Below, one piece after another: positions 26,324 to 35,230 of a stretch of 64,000 bases of DNA (position 1 is the first letter of the stretch; each line of letters starts with the position of its first letter). The DNA is taken from the NCBI RefSeq assembly GCF_028858515.1, contig NZ_JAPJZJ010000002.1, positions 186,001 to 250,000 on the forward strand, given 5' to 3'. Below the pieces are notes generated by a model. The model saw only the letters and a list, made by a program, of their open reading frames with translations, did not search any database and was not told where the DNA came from. This stretch comes from Aurantiacibacter sp. D1-12. Its GTDB lineage: Bacteria > Pseudomonadota > Alphaproteobacteria > Sphingomonadales > Sphingomonadaceae. The position numbers and the translations under genes are program-made.

Positions 26324-27205
26324 TTACTGTGCTTCGCTGCCCGGTGCCGCTTCGGGGTCTTCCTGCGGGGCGGGCTGGTTCGTCGAGCCGTTGGCCTGGC
26401 CCATGCCCATCACCAGCGCATCACCCATCGCACCGAATTCACCGGCGGGGACGAGGCGTTCTACGCGGCCGTTGCTGACCAGCACCTGGCTCACTTCACC
26501 GCGGCCATTGGCGACGATCTCGCGGACTTCACCGATCTGCGCGCCGTTGGGGGCGAGTACATCCATGCCCGGAGCGATGGAGAAGGCTCCTGCGCCCTGC
26601 GAGGCTCCGCTACCGGCGACGGCGAGGGTATTGCCCATCAAGCCGCCATTGGCCGAGCCTTCACCCGATGCGCTGCCGCTGCCGCTACCGGCAATCGAAC
26701 CTGCGCCATTGGTGAGGCCCGAAGCGCGGTTGCGAGCGGTGCCAACTGCGCCAGTCGCGGTGTTGCGAGCGGTGCCCACAGCACCCATCGCTGTGTCACG
26801 CGTCTGGCCAACAATGCCGCGCACCTGATCCGTACCGATCAGCTGGGCCGAGCCCGATGCGCTGCCCGATGCCTGGCCTTCGCCGCTGGCATTGGCGCTC
26901 TGCGTGCCCAGCGGGCTGGAGAGCAGCTGCGAGGCGTTTCCGGTGATCGAAGCGTCGGCTTCACGGTTTGTTTCGACGCGACCATTGCGACGGTCAACGC
27001 GGGTTTCACCGCGGGTCGAGGAACGGCTGTCGAGCGTGCCGCGGGTTGCGGTAGACACGGTGCGGTCAATGCCACCGATCGTGGTGTCGAGCGCGCCGCC
27101 ACCACCGCCAAGGATGGAGCCTCCGCCACCCAGGATCTGGGCACTGGCAGGGGTTGCGATCATCGCGATTGCGATTGCAGAGGTAAGAGTAAGAGCCTTT
27201 TTCAT
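26324..27205 (-). CDS. Secreted low-complexity protein with PRC-barrel-like C-terminus
   Basis: A 293-residue exported protein. The signal peptide ends TPASAQ at about 23. A Gly-rich stretch (ILGGGGSILGGGGG) is followed by a Ser/Ala/Gly/Thr-rich region with short repeats of the type VGTARNTATGA. Residues about 225-275 (MDVLAPNGAQIGEVREIV, VSQVLVSNGRV) resemble a PRC-barrel fold, usually a protein-interaction module. Function is unknown. ATG 27205 is supported by AAAGGAA 7 bases upstream. A promoter matching that of the neighbouring ECF sigma gene lies at 27268-27294, so it is probably a member of that regulon. Confidence 0.72.
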   Translation of the reverse strand: MKKALTLTSAIAIAMIATPASAQILGGGGSILGGGGGALDTTIGGIDRTVSTATRGTLDSRSSTRGETRVDRRNGRVETNREADASITGNASQLLSSPLGTQSANASGEGQASGSASGSAQLIGTDQVRGIVGQTRDTAMGAVGTARNTATGAVGTARNRASGLTNGAGSIAGSGSGSASGEGSANGGLMGNTLAVAGSGASQGAGAFSIAPGMDVLAPNGAQIGEVREIVANGRGEVSQVLVSNGRVERLVPAGEFGAMGDALVMGMGQANGSTNQPAPQEDPEAAPGSEAQ

Positions 27206-27267
27206 GTCGTGTTCCTTTCGTGTCTTTCGCCGGGGCACAGGAGAGTTTGCTCCCGGCTACAAAAGGA

Positions 27268-27294
27268 AAACGGATGGGCTGGCGGGCTTAATCC
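27268..27294 (-). promoter_or_regulatory. ECF-type promoter of the PRC-like gene
   Basis: On the minus strand -35 GGATTAA (27294-27288), a 15-base spacer and -10 CGTTT (27272-27268). The same boxes and spacing occur twice between the subtilase and sigma-factor genes. Confidence 0.75.
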
Positions 27295-27323
27295 ATGCCC
27301 ATGCAAATTTTCTCGAAAAAAGT

Positions 27324-28592
27324 TCAGCGACGCGCGCCACAGCCTCGGCAGACAAGCCCGCGGCCGCAGGTGTCATCGACGCCGCGCGGGCCGAGATCGT
27401 GCGCCTCGCTATCGAGCGCGCTGCGCCAGTTGGAACCGCGGCCGAGCGCGCTTGCGATGCGTGCGGCGACCAGCGGGGTGGCGTAGGATGTACCGCGCAG
27501 GCGCTGGTTCCGCCCGCGCCGGTCAAGGCCGTATATGTCAGCTCCCGGAGCCGCGTAGTCGAGGTGGAGCGCACGCCCTGCTTCGATTAGTGCGCGCTCG
27601 CGCCGGTCGACAGCGGTGACTGCGACCACCCCGTCATAAGATGCAGGGTAGGCAGCAGGCGCTGCTGGGCCGTCGTTGCCGACCGCAGCCACAACCACCA
27701 CACCGCGCCCGCGTGCTGCGGCAATGGCACGAGAAAGAACCGAATTGTCCGGCCCGACAAGGCTGATGGTGACGACCTCTGCGCTCTCCTCCACCAGCCA
27801 GCCGAGCGCGCGGGCGATGGCGAGTGCGTTTCCACCCGCCGGATCGCTGCCGTAGACATCGGCGGAAAGTATCTGCCGCACACCTGCGCGGTTGAGCAGG
27901 CTCGCAACCGCGCTGCCATGATCGCTCGCCGCACCAGCGCCGGTGGCAAAGCCGCGTCGCGCACGCACGGGAATGGAGCTGGAAGGTGCGCCGTCGATCA
28001 TACCGACGCGCGTTTGCGTGGAATTGCGCCCGAACGGCCCGGCGCTATCCTGCGACGCAGGCTCGGCGTTGCCGCCCGATTGGAAATAGAGGTTGTCTGC
28101 GCTGATCGTCGCATTGGGGAGAAGCTCGGCGAGGTCTTCCTGCGCATCGTCCAGGTCTTCGCCGCTCGGTATGGCGAGCCTCGTTACCATTATGCCAAGT
28201 CCATCCACTTCTTCGGTCGAGAGAACACGAAAGCCCTGTTCCTCGGCGCGTGAAATGGCCGCGGCATCGGCATCCATCACCAGTAACTCGCCGCGCCGCG
28301 CGGGTGCACCATTCGCGTCACGCTCGATCATATCACGGTTGCGACGCACAAGGCGGTTGAGGCGTCGCACGCGGTCTTCGGCAAGTTCCAGCGCCTCGCG
28401 CGAGAATTCACCGGTCAGATCATCGACATCGTTCAGCACCGGATCGAGCACACGGTCCGGCAGGTTTCCGCCGAGGCCGCCCGGCAAGTCTTGCGTGCCT
28501 AATTGCACCCCGCCCACACCAAGCTGCGCGCTGGCGGGGACAGATACAAACAGCGCGAAAATCGCGGCAATCAGGGAAAAACGGGTCGTCAT
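27324..28592 (-). CDS. Secreted S8 family serine peptidase (subtilase)
   Basis: A 422-residue exported subtilisin-like protease. The signal peptide ends VPASAQ at about 23, and a ~170-residue prodomain-like region rich in charged helices follows. The catalytic residues are Asp200 (VGMIDG), His225 (SDHGSAVAS) and Ser369 (GTSYATPL), with oxyanion Asn306 (VGNDGP). The C-terminus has three cysteines (DTCGRGLVCRGCG). It is divergent from an ECF sigma/anti-sigma pair and has the same promoter type, so it is likely a direct target. It may act in the envelope and could feed back on the membrane anti-sigma factor, which is speculative. Start: ATG 28592 is 6 bases from AGAGG; ATG 28595 is the adjacent alternative. 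Confidence 0.88.
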   Translation of the reverse strand: MTTRFSLIAAIFALFVSVPASAQLGVGGVQLGTQDLPGGLGGNLPDRVLDPVLNDVDDLTGEFSREALELAEDRVRRLNRLVRRNRDMIERDANGAPARRGELLVMDADAAAISRAEEQGFRVLSTEEVDGLGIMVTRLAIPSGEDLDDAQEDLAELLPNATISADNLYFQSGGNAEPASQDSAGPFGRNSTQTRVGMIDGAPSSSIPVRARRGFATGAGAASDHGSAVASLLNRAGVRQILSADVYGSDPAGGNALAIARALGWLVEESAEVVTISLVGPDNSVLSRAIAAARGRGVVVVAAVGNDGPAAPAAYPASYDGVVAVTAVDRRERALIEAGRALHLDYAAPGADIYGLDRRGRNQRLRGTSYATPLVAARIASALGRGSNWRSALDSEAHDLGPRGVDDTCGRGLVCRGCGARR

Positions 28593-28625
28593 CATATGCC
28601 TCTTGCACTTTTTTCGATTAAGCAT

Positions 28626-28652
28626 GGATGAAACGCACGGACCCATCCGTTT
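28626..28652 (+). promoter_or_regulatory. ECF-type autoregulatory promoter of the sigma-factor gene
   Basis: On the plus strand -35 GGATGAA (28626-28632), 15-base spacer, -10 CGTTT (28648-28652). It almost completely overlaps the opposing subtilase promoter, forming an imperfect palindrome at 28623-28660. The leader would be only about a dozen bases long. Confidence 0.75.
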
Positions 28653-28657
28653 AATCC
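28631..28657 (-). promoter_or_regulatory. ECF-type promoter of the subtilase gene
   Basis: On the minus strand -35 GGATTAA (28657-28651), 15-base spacer, -10 CGTTT (28635-28631). The predicted transcript start is about 28622, giving a leader of about 30 bases. Confidence 0.75.
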
Positions 28658-28670
28658 ATGTGAAAAGGAA

Positions 28671-29165
28671 ATGACACTGGACCAATCGTTTCAACAGCAG
28701 GTGCTTACCCTCCTGCCCCGGCTGCGGCGTTTCGCAGTGGGGCTTGCGGGCAATCCTGCCGACGGAGACGACCTATGTCAGATAACGATAGAGCGTGCGC
28801 TGTTAAACCAGGACAAATGGCAAGACGGCACGCGGCTCGATAGCTGGATGTACAGGATCATGCGCAATTGCTGGATAGATGAGACGAGGAGCCGGAGCCG
28901 CCGCAGCGAAACCTTTGTGGCGGAGGATGCCGGGATGAGCGTGGGCGGCGAAGGCGCGCAGGAAGCCACTGTCGAGCTGTCGAATGTCGACCGCGCCATG
29001 CAGAAGCTTCCCGAAGACCAGCGCGAAGCGGTCCTGCTCGTAATGGTGGAAGGCTATGCCTACAAGGAGGCGGCGGAGATTGTCGGCTGCCCCGTGGGCA
29101 CGCTCAATTCGCGGCTGGTACGTGGACGCGATGCGCTGATGGAAATGCTGGAGGACGCGGCATGA
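28671..29165 (+). CDS. ECF-family RNA polymerase sigma factor
   Basis: A 164-residue sigma factor with only regions 2 and 4, as in ECF sigmas. Region 2 is at about 12-80 (ADGDDLCQITIERALLN, LDSWMYRIMRNCWIDETRSR) and region 4 at about 105-160 (LPEDQREAVLLVMVEGYAYKEAAEIVGCPVGTLNSRLVRGR). It recruits RNA polymerase to specific promoters, evidently the GGATNAA-N15-CGTTT type seen at its own start. The anti-sigma gene starts 4 bases before its stop (ATGA), coupling their synthesis. It is distinct from EcfG, whose GGAAC boxes appear at the phyR locus. Confidence 0.93.
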   Translation: MTLDQSFQQQVLTLLPRLRRFAVGLAGNPADGDDLCQITIERALLNQDKWQDGTRLDSWMYRIMRNCWIDETRSRSRRSETFVAEDAGMSVGGEGAQEATVELSNVDRAMQKLPEDQREAVLLVMVEGYAYKEAAEIVGCPVGTLNSRLVRGRDALMEMLEDAA

Positions 29166-29902
29166 GCACGCCAGACATCACTCCCGAAGAACTGGCTGCA
29201 TGGGCCGATGGCGAGCTGACTGGCGAACGCGGTGACGCGATTGCCGCGGCGGTAGAGGCTGATCCTGCGCTACAAGCGAAGATCGATGCCCACCGTGCAT
29301 TGAAGAGCAAGCTATCAGCGCATTTCGCACCGATTGCCGAAGAGCCGGTGCCCGATCACTTGGCGGCTTTGCTGCAGACGCCCGCTCCTGCTGCGGCGAA
29401 TGACCAGATCGAAACGCCCGAAGGTTCTGCGACAATCGTCAATTTTGCCGAAGCCAAGGAAAAACGCACCATGCCGCGCTGGGGCTGGATTGCTGGCCCG
29501 GCACTGGCGGCAACGCTGGCTTTGGCGGTATTCCTGCCCGGCGGCGGAACGAGCGATCCGGTTGGCCCCAATCCTTACGCCGATACGCAGCTTGCAAGCG
29601 TGCTCGACAGCCAGTTGGTCGCCGATCAAGGTGCGGGTATGGACACGCGGATCCTGCTCTCTTTCCAGAACGAAGGTGGCGAGTTCTGCCGCGCCTATTC
29701 GGCTGGCGAGACCGGCGGCATTGCCTGCCGCGATGACAACGGCTGGCGCATGGAAGCGACCGGAGACGGCGTGGATGGCGGCAATACCGAATTCCGCATG
29801 GCCGGAGCTGCCGAAATCATGGCCGCCGCGCAGGAGATGGCCGCAGGTGATGCGCTGGATGCTGAGGCCGAAGAAGCCGCGCGAGAGGCGGGCTGGCGGT
29901 AG
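29162..29902 (+). CDS. Membrane-bound anti-sigma factor
   Basis: A 246-residue single-pass protein. The first ~60 residues (ITPEELAAWADGELTGERG) look like a RskA/anti-sigma-type helical domain that would hold the co-encoded sigma factor. A membrane helix lies at about 108-125 (WIAGPALAATLALAVFL). The periplasmic part has two cysteines (EFCRAY and IACRDD). The usual HxxxCxxC zinc motif of ZAS-type anti-sigmas is absent. Overlap with the sigma gene is 4 bases. Release of the sigma factor by regulated proteolysis is the common mechanism in this class. Confidence 0.85.
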   Translation: MSTPDITPEELAAWADGELTGERGDAIAAAVEADPALQAKIDAHRALKSKLSAHFAPIAEEPVPDHLAALLQTPAPAAANDQIETPEGSATIVNFAEAKEKRTMPRWGWIAGPALAATLALAVFLPGGGTSDPVGPNPYADTQLASVLDSQLVADQGAGMDTRILLSFQNEGGEFCRAYSAGETGGIACRDDNGWRMEATGDGVDGGNTEFRMAGAAEIMAAAQEMAAGDALDAEAEEAAREAGWR

Positions 29903-29913
29903 GCGCCAAACGC

Positions 29914-31119
29914 TTACCGCACCGCGTCGCTCACCTGTTCACCATCGATCACCACGCCAATCGCGTGGCTGGTATATTCGAACGGGTCGCCATCAAACAT
30001 GGCCACATCGCCATCCTTGCCGACCTCGAGGCTACCGACGCGATCAGCCACCCCGATAATGCGGGCGGCATCGATGGTAATGCTGGCTAGCGCGTCTTCG
30101 GGCGCGAGGCCGTTGGCGGCGGCGAAGCCGGCTTCCCACAGCACTACGCGGACCTTGGGCACATAGGCCTCGTATCCCGATTGCAGCGCGAAGGGAATCC
30201 CCGCCTCCTCCAGCACTGCTGCGGTGGTGAAGGCGGCGTTTTCCAGTTCGCCTTCGTTGCGTGCCATTGTCGGATGGAGGATCACCGAAACGCCTGCTTC
30301 GCGCAGTTCATCGAGCATCAGGTGCGCATCGGCTCCGCCATCAATGATCACTTCGATATCGAATTCGTCCGCCAGGCGTAGCGCGGACTGGATATCCTGC
30401 TGGCGGTTGGCGGTGACGAGCAGCGGCGTGTCTCCATTGATCACCTGCATGAAGGCGCGGCGGGTGAGATCGCTCACCTCGTCATCACCATCACTGTCTC
30501 CGCTTGCAGCAATCAGCGCCTGGCGCAGCATCGCCATCTGGCGCGCACGGGTGCCCGGCGCACCGCCTTCGCTGTCAAGCGCCCACGAGCCGAGATTGGC
30601 GGCGATCATCGTCCCGTCTTCCACCAGCGCCTCTTCCACCGTGTTGCCGGTGGTTTTCACGATCATGGTCTGGCCGGAAACGAGCGCGCCAGGGCCATGG
30701 CCGGTATGGACGGTTGTGACGCCGAGTTCGCGCAGCCACTGCACCAGCCGGTCATGCGGATTGTAAGCATCGATAGCGCGCAGGTGCGGCTGCACCGGAG
30801 CACTGTCATCAAGCTGGTCCTGATCGTCAAACTGGTTGAGGTATCCGGTGAGGCCGAGGGTGGTATGGGCGTCTACGAAACCGGGTGTCACAACGGGTGC
30901 AGTGAGCACTTCCATGCCGGCAGGAATCGCAGTGGAGGCGGCGGGTCCGACCGCGGTAATGGTGCCATCCTCGATCACCACCACGCCATCTTCGATCACC
31001 CCTTGCGGGCCCATCGTCCAGACCTGCCCCCCACGCACGGCTATGTCCTGTGCCATCGCTGTCGAGGAGAGAAGCGCGGCTGCAAGACCGGCGGCGAATG
31101 TCTTTACCAGAGCGTTCAT
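29914..31119 (-). CDS. Exported amidohydrolase, metal-site variant
   Basis: A 401-residue secreted protein (signal peptide ending TAMAQD) of the imidazolonepropionase-like amidohydrolase family. Strand 1 reads GFVDAHTTLGLTG: the second His of the usual HxH metal motif is Thr. It is paralogous to the upstream gene product (shared GGQ/SGQT and N-terminal beta-sandwich IEDGxxVIxxGxIxAVG). It starts inside the stop of the upstream gene (ATGA), so the two are co-translated and may act as a heteromer. Substrate is unknown; relatives include peptidases and lactonases. Possibly the protein is non-catalytic or has altered metal content. Confidence 0.85.
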   Translation of the reverse strand: MNALVKTFAAGLAAALLSSTAMAQDIAVRGGQVWTMGPQGVIEDGVVVIEDGTITAVGPAASTAIPAGMEVLTAPVVTPGFVDAHTTLGLTGYLNQFDDQDQLDDSAPVQPHLRAIDAYNPHDRLVQWLRELGVTTVHTGHGPGALVSGQTMIVKTTGNTVEEALVEDGTMIAANLGSWALDSEGGAPGTRARQMAMLRQALIAASGDSDGDDEVSDLTRRAFMQVINGDTPLLVTANRQQDIQSALRLADEFDIEVIIDGGADAHLMLDELREAGVSVILHPTMARNEGELENAAFTTAAVLEEAGIPFALQSGYEAYVPKVRVVLWEAGFAAANGLAPEDALASITIDAARIIGVADRVGSLEVGKDGDVAMFDGDPFEYTSHAIGVVIDGEQVSDAVR

Positions 31120-32432
31120 TGGCCGTTCTCCAGCATGTCTGCCTCTCGCTCGAGGACGTGGGTGTTCATCTGCGGATTGCCTGCACCGTGGCCGCCCGTG
31201 GCGTGGAGCAGGTCTTCAGGATTGTCGCGGTCGAACAGCAGCTCGCCCATCACCCAGGTTTCATGCAGGTCGGTGTAGACCGACAGTGGGTCGCCATCGA
31301 GAATGAGGAAATCGGCCATCTTGCCTTCTTCAAGGCTGCCGACACGGTCTTCCAGCCCCAGCTGCACCGCGCCGTTGATCGTCAGCGCCCGCAAGGCGCC
31401 ATCGCGGCTCATGCCCCCGCGCACCGCAATCCCTGCGTGGCGGAACATCAAGCGGCTATCGATGATATTGTCGTCCGAATGCAGCGAAACGAAAACGCCA
31501 GCCCTCTCCAGCGTTGCGGCGGTTTCCAGATTGGCATTGCGCGCCTCCAGCTTGCCGCCGGGGCTATCGACCAGGATCGCCGAAACGGGCACGTCCGCCG
31601 CCGCGATTTCCTCTGCCACGATATAGCTTTCGATCCCGTGCTGGATCAGCATCTCAAACCCGAATTCCTCACGCAGGCGCAGTGCAGTCATGATGTCGTC
31701 ACTGCGGTGGGTGTGGAAGTGAACAAGGCGGTCACCATCAAGGATTTCGCACATGGCTTCCATGCCGATATCGACAGGTGAGCGCTCGCCCCCACAATAT
31801 TCCTGCGCGGCGATGAAATGGCTGCGCACCATTGCGGCAGAACGCGCGCGGGTGGAGGGAAAGGCGGGATTTTCGCGAATAGGGTTGGTGCCGTTCGCCA
31901 TTTTCATGCCGCCCATGATGTCGCCATCACCGTCACGCCACGCCATGCTCTCGATCGAGTTGCCCTCGACCAGATGCATGTAGAAGGTCTGTCCGCCCAT
32001 CAGGTGGCCTGAACCGGGCATAATGTTCGCCGTGGTAACCCCGCCCGAGCGAGCTCGCATGATCGAGCTGTCACGCACGTTGATCGCATCCAGAGCGCGC
32101 ACGTCTGGCTGGATCGCCGCAGAGCTGTCCGCGCCCGACACCTGGCCAATATGCGAGTGCGTATCGACAATGCCCGGCATGATCACGAGGCCGCTCGCAT
32201 CGCGCATTTCCGCCCCTGCGGGCACCTCCGTATCCGCGCCGCCCACAGCCACGATCATGCCGCGGTGAATTACCAGCGTGCCATCCTCAATCGTGCCCGT
32301 TCCGCTGTCTCCGCCCATCGTGTGGATGGTGGCACCGGTAAAGGCTACAGGCGTATCCTGCGCGGCGGCGGGGCTCACTGCCAGGGCAGCAAGGCAAGCC
32401 GACGCAGCGAGTGCGGTTTTGCGTAATGTCAT
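31116..32432 (-). CDS. Exported amidohydrolase
   Basis: A 438-residue secreted member of the amidohydrolase superfamily (signal peptide ending SPAAAQD). It has the intact metal motif HSH in GIVDTHSHIG, later conserved histidines (FHTHRSDD and LIQHGIES) and the C-terminal small-domain return (GSLEEGKMADFLILDGDP). It is likely periplasmic and hydrolyses an unknown amide, peptide or lactone. It forms a two-gene operon with its paralogue at 29914. It diverges from yjbQ, with 89 bases between them. Confidence 0.88.
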   Translation of the reverse strand: MTLRKTALAASACLAALAVSPAAAQDTPVAFTGATIHTMGGDSGTGTIEDGTLVIHRGMIVAVGGADTEVPAGAEMRDASGLVIMPGIVDTHSHIGQVSGADSSAAIQPDVRALDAINVRDSSIMRARSGGVTTANIMPGSGHLMGGQTFYMHLVEGNSIESMAWRDGDGDIMGGMKMANGTNPIRENPAFPSTRARSAAMVRSHFIAAQEYCGGERSPVDIGMEAMCEILDGDRLVHFHTHRSDDIMTALRLREEFGFEMLIQHGIESYIVAEEIAAADVPVSAILVDSPGGKLEARNANLETAATLERAGVFVSLHSDDNIIDSRLMFRHAGIAVRGGMSRDGALRALTINGAVQLGLEDRVGSLEEGKMADFLILDGDPLSVYTDLHETWVMGELLFDRDNPEDLLHATGGHGAGNPQMNTHVLEREADMLENGQ

Positions 32433-32521
32433 GAACGTCCTCTCCTGTGCGCCGGAGACTAGCGATCACATGCCTAGGCGCAAGGCTGATTCAGTTGCTC
32501 AAGCGTGCTAGTCCGCTCCCC

Positions 32522-32938
32522 ATGCACCAGCACCAGACCAGTTTCACTCTCTCCACCAACGGCCAGGCGCTTTACGAGTTCACGCAGGATGTGGAGAGCT
32601 GGCTGGCCAGCACTGGCATCACGACCGGCCTGGTCACGCTCTTTTGCCGCCACACCAGCGCCAGCCTTCTGATCAACGAGAACGCCGCCCCGGCGGTGCA
32701 GCGCGACTTGCTGCGCTGGCTCTCAAAAGCCGCGCCCGAAAGCGACATTTACGAGCACGATGACGAAGGGCCGGACGATATGCCCGCGCACATCCGCACG
32801 ATGCTGACGGGCGCTTCGCTCTCCATACCCGTGGTCGATGGCCAGCTTGCGCTCGGCACGTGGCAGGGTGTGTACCTGGCAGAGCATCGTCGGATACCGC
32901 ACACACGCCGTGTTGTTGCGCATGTGATCGGCGAGTAG
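32522..32938 (+). CDS. YjbQ/UPF0047 family protein
   Basis: A 138-residue protein of the YjbQ family (UPF0047), with the family core CRHTSASLLINENA and the C-terminal GTWQGVYLAEHR. Some members have weak thiamine-phosphate synthase activity, so databases call it secondary thiamine-phosphate synthase; the physiological role is unsettled. The start ATG 32522 gives the normal family length. It lies 12 bases before the transglutaminase gene and may share its transcript. Confidence 0.9.
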   Translation: MHQHQTSFTLSTNGQALYEFTQDVESWLASTGITTGLVTLFCRHTSASLLINENAAPAVQRDLLRWLSKAAPESDIYEHDDEGPDDMPAHIRTMLTGASLSIPVVDGQLALGTWQGVYLAEHRRIPHTRRVVAHVIGE

Positions 32939-32950
32939 GCTGCAAGGCAA

Positions 32951-33745
32951 ATGATCCTCGACATCACATCCAGCTTCACTTTCACGCTCGACCAGCCGAC
33001 CGACAATCTGCTGCAATTCGAGGCCGCCGCCTTGAGCGACCAGAAGGTCATCTCCGCCAACACCAGGGTTAGCGACCCGTTACAGTTCAACCGCGTACCC
33101 GCGCAGGACGAGGTTGGCGAACGCATCTGGGTGCGCGCGGAAGGCAGTGTCCGCGTCGACTATCAGGCGCGGGTCGAAGTCACCCGCAAAACCCCGGATT
33201 TGCGCGGATTTCGCCTTCTCAAGCCGCACGAACTACCCGGACATGTCGTGGAATACGTATTCGATTCGCGGTATTGTCAGGCCGACCGTATGCAGAACTT
33301 CGTGGCAGATCGTTTCGGCAAATATGCGGGCGGCGACAAGATCGTAGCAATGCGCGACTGGATTGCGCAGAACATCACCTATGAGGCGGGTGCCTCCAAT
33401 GCCTCGACTTCGGCATTCGACACATTTGGCGAGCGGCGTGGAATCTGCCGCGACTTTGCCCATGTGATGATCACTTTTGCCCGCGCCTCTGCCATTCCGG
33501 CACGCTACACCAGCTGCTACGCTCCCGGCGTGACACCACAGGATTTCCATGCGGTGGCAGAAGTGTTCGTGGAAAGCGAAGGAGACGGCGGCGGCTGGCA
33601 AATCGTCGATCCGACCGGAATGGCGGACCCTGCCAACACTGTGAAGATCGGTATCGGGCGCGACGCTGCCGACGTCAGCTTTATGACCACATTCGGGCTT
33701 GCCCAGTTCAAGAACAGCAAGGTCGAAGTGCGCGAAACCGCCTGA
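32951..33745 (+). CDS. Transglutaminase-like cysteine protease family protein
   Basis: A 264-residue cytosolic protein. An N-terminal beta domain (bacterial transglutaminase-like N-terminal type) precedes a transglutaminase core. The Cys-His-Asp triad is visible: Cys166 (GICRDFAH), His200 (DFHAVAEVF) and Asp220 (IVDPTG). Members are usually peptidases or amidases rather than true cross-linkers. The gene lies 42 bases upstream of zwf on the same strand. No terminator is seen between them, so read-through into the Entner-Doudoroff operon is possible. Confidence 0.88.
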   Translation: MILDITSSFTFTLDQPTDNLLQFEAAALSDQKVISANTRVSDPLQFNRVPAQDEVGERIWVRAEGSVRVDYQARVEVTRKTPDLRGFRLLKPHELPGHVVEYVFDSRYCQADRMQNFVADRFGKYAGGDKIVAMRDWIAQNITYEAGASNASTSAFDTFGERRGICRDFAHVMITFARASAIPARYTSCYAPGVTPQDFHAVAEVFVESEGDGGGWQIVDPTGMADPANTVKIGIGRDAADVSFMTTFGLAQFKNSKVEVRETA

Positions 33746-33787
33746 TCGGCGATGCAATGAATTTGTGAGAGGATCGGACAAGAACCG

Positions 33788-35230
33788 ATGAAAACCAAGG
33801 CCGACACACTAATCCTTTTTGGCGCGACGGGCGACCTGTCCAAGCGCATGCTGCTGCCATCGCTGTGCGCGCTCGATGCCGAAGATCTTCTGCGCGATGA
33901 TCTGAAGATTATCGGCACCGCGCGGTCCGAGCTTTCGGACAGTGAATTCCGCGACATGGCGCGCGAGGCGATCGAGACCTACCTTCCCGAACACCGCCGC
34001 GGCAGCATGGCAGAGTTCCTCGGCAAGCTCTCTTACAGCCAGCTCGATGTGACCACGCCCGAAGGCTATGCCGCGCTGGCTGAGAAAGCGGGCCTGAAGG
34101 ACGGCAACGACCATCAGGTCGCTATCTTTCTCTCCACTGCGCCCAGCCTGTTCGAACCGACGATCAAAGGGCTAGCGGACCACGGTCTGACCGCAGACAA
34201 TTCGCGCATCTGCCTTGAAAAGCCGCTCGGCACCGATCTCGCCAGCTCGCAGGCGATCAACGATGCGGTGGCGAGCGAATTCAGCGAAGACCGGATTTTC
34301 CGCATCGACCACTATCTCGGCAAGGAAACGGTACAGAACCTGATCGCGCTACGCTTTGCCAACGTGCTGTTCGAACCGCTGTGGAACGCACAGCACATCG
34401 ATCACGTGCAGATCACCGTGGGAGAGACTGTCGGGCTGGAAGGCCGCGCGGACTTCTACGAGAATGCCGGCGCGCTGCGTGACATGGTTCAGAACCACAT
34501 GCTGCAACTGCTCGCGCTGGTGGCGATGGAACCGCCCACCGATTTCAATCCGACCTGCGTGCGTGACGAAAAGGTGAAGGTGCTGCGGGCGCTGCGCCCC
34601 GTCACCAGCGATGAAACTGTGACCGGGCAGTATCGCGGCGGCGCCTCGGACGGCGAAATCGTGCCCGGCTATGACGAGGAGCTGGGCCGCGAGAGCAACG
34701 TCGAGACATTCGTCGCAATCAAATCGCACATCGACAACTGGCGCTGGAACGGCGTTCCCTTTTACCTGCGCACGGGCAAACGCATGCCCGAACGGGTGAC
34801 CGAGATCATTGTGCAGTTCCGCGACGTGCCGCACTCGATCTTCCCCGGCGCGAAGCTGTGCCCCAACCGCCTCGTCATTGGGATCCAGCCCGAAGAAAAC
34901 GTTACGCTCTCGATGATGGCAAAGGTGCCGGGTATCGAGCACGAAGGCATGACGCTACGCGAATTGCCGCTCAACATCGCCATGGACGATGCCTTTACCG
35001 GCAAGCACAAGCGTATCGCCTACGAGCGCCTGTTGCTCGACCTGATCGGCGGGGACCAGACGCTGTTCGTGCGCCGTGACGAAGTCGAAGCCCAGTGGAA
35101 CTGGATCGACGATATCCGCGCCACCTGGGCGAAGGACGACAAGAAGGTGAAAACCTATCCCGCAGGAAGCTGGGGCCCCAGCGCTGCCATTGCTCTTGCC
35201 GAACGCGACGGAGTGAGCTGGCATGAGTAA
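33788..35230 (+). CDS. zwf: Glucose-6-phosphate 1-dehydrogenase
   Basis: A 480-residue enzyme that oxidises glucose 6-phosphate to 6-phosphogluconolactone with NAD(P)+, feeding the Entner-Doudoroff pathway. The cofactor loop GATGDLS is at about 12-18. The substrate and active-site motif RIDHYLGKE is at about 172-180, followed by a conserved DHVQITVGE block. It is the first gene of a tightly overlapping operon: its end overlaps edd by 8 bases. No pgl (6-phosphogluconolactonase) lies in the cluster. Confidence 0.97.
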   Translation: MKTKADTLILFGATGDLSKRMLLPSLCALDAEDLLRDDLKIIGTARSELSDSEFRDMAREAIETYLPEHRRGSMAEFLGKLSYSQLDVTTPEGYAALAEKAGLKDGNDHQVAIFLSTAPSLFEPTIKGLADHGLTADNSRICLEKPLGTDLASSQAINDAVASEFSEDRIFRIDHYLGKETVQNLIALRFANVLFEPLWNAQHIDHVQITVGETVGLEGRADFYENAGALRDMVQNHMLQLLALVAMEPPTDFNPTCVRDEKVKVLRALRPVTSDETVTGQYRGGASDGEIVPGYDEELGRESNVETFVAIKSHIDNWRWNGVPFYLRTGKRMPERVTEIIVQFRDVPHSIFPGAKLCPNRLVIGIQPEENVTLSMMAKVPGIEHEGMTLRELPLNIAMDDAFTGKHKRIAYERLLLDLIGGDQTLFVRRDEVEAQWNWIDDIRATWAKDDKKVKTYPAGSWGPSAAIALAERDGVSWHE

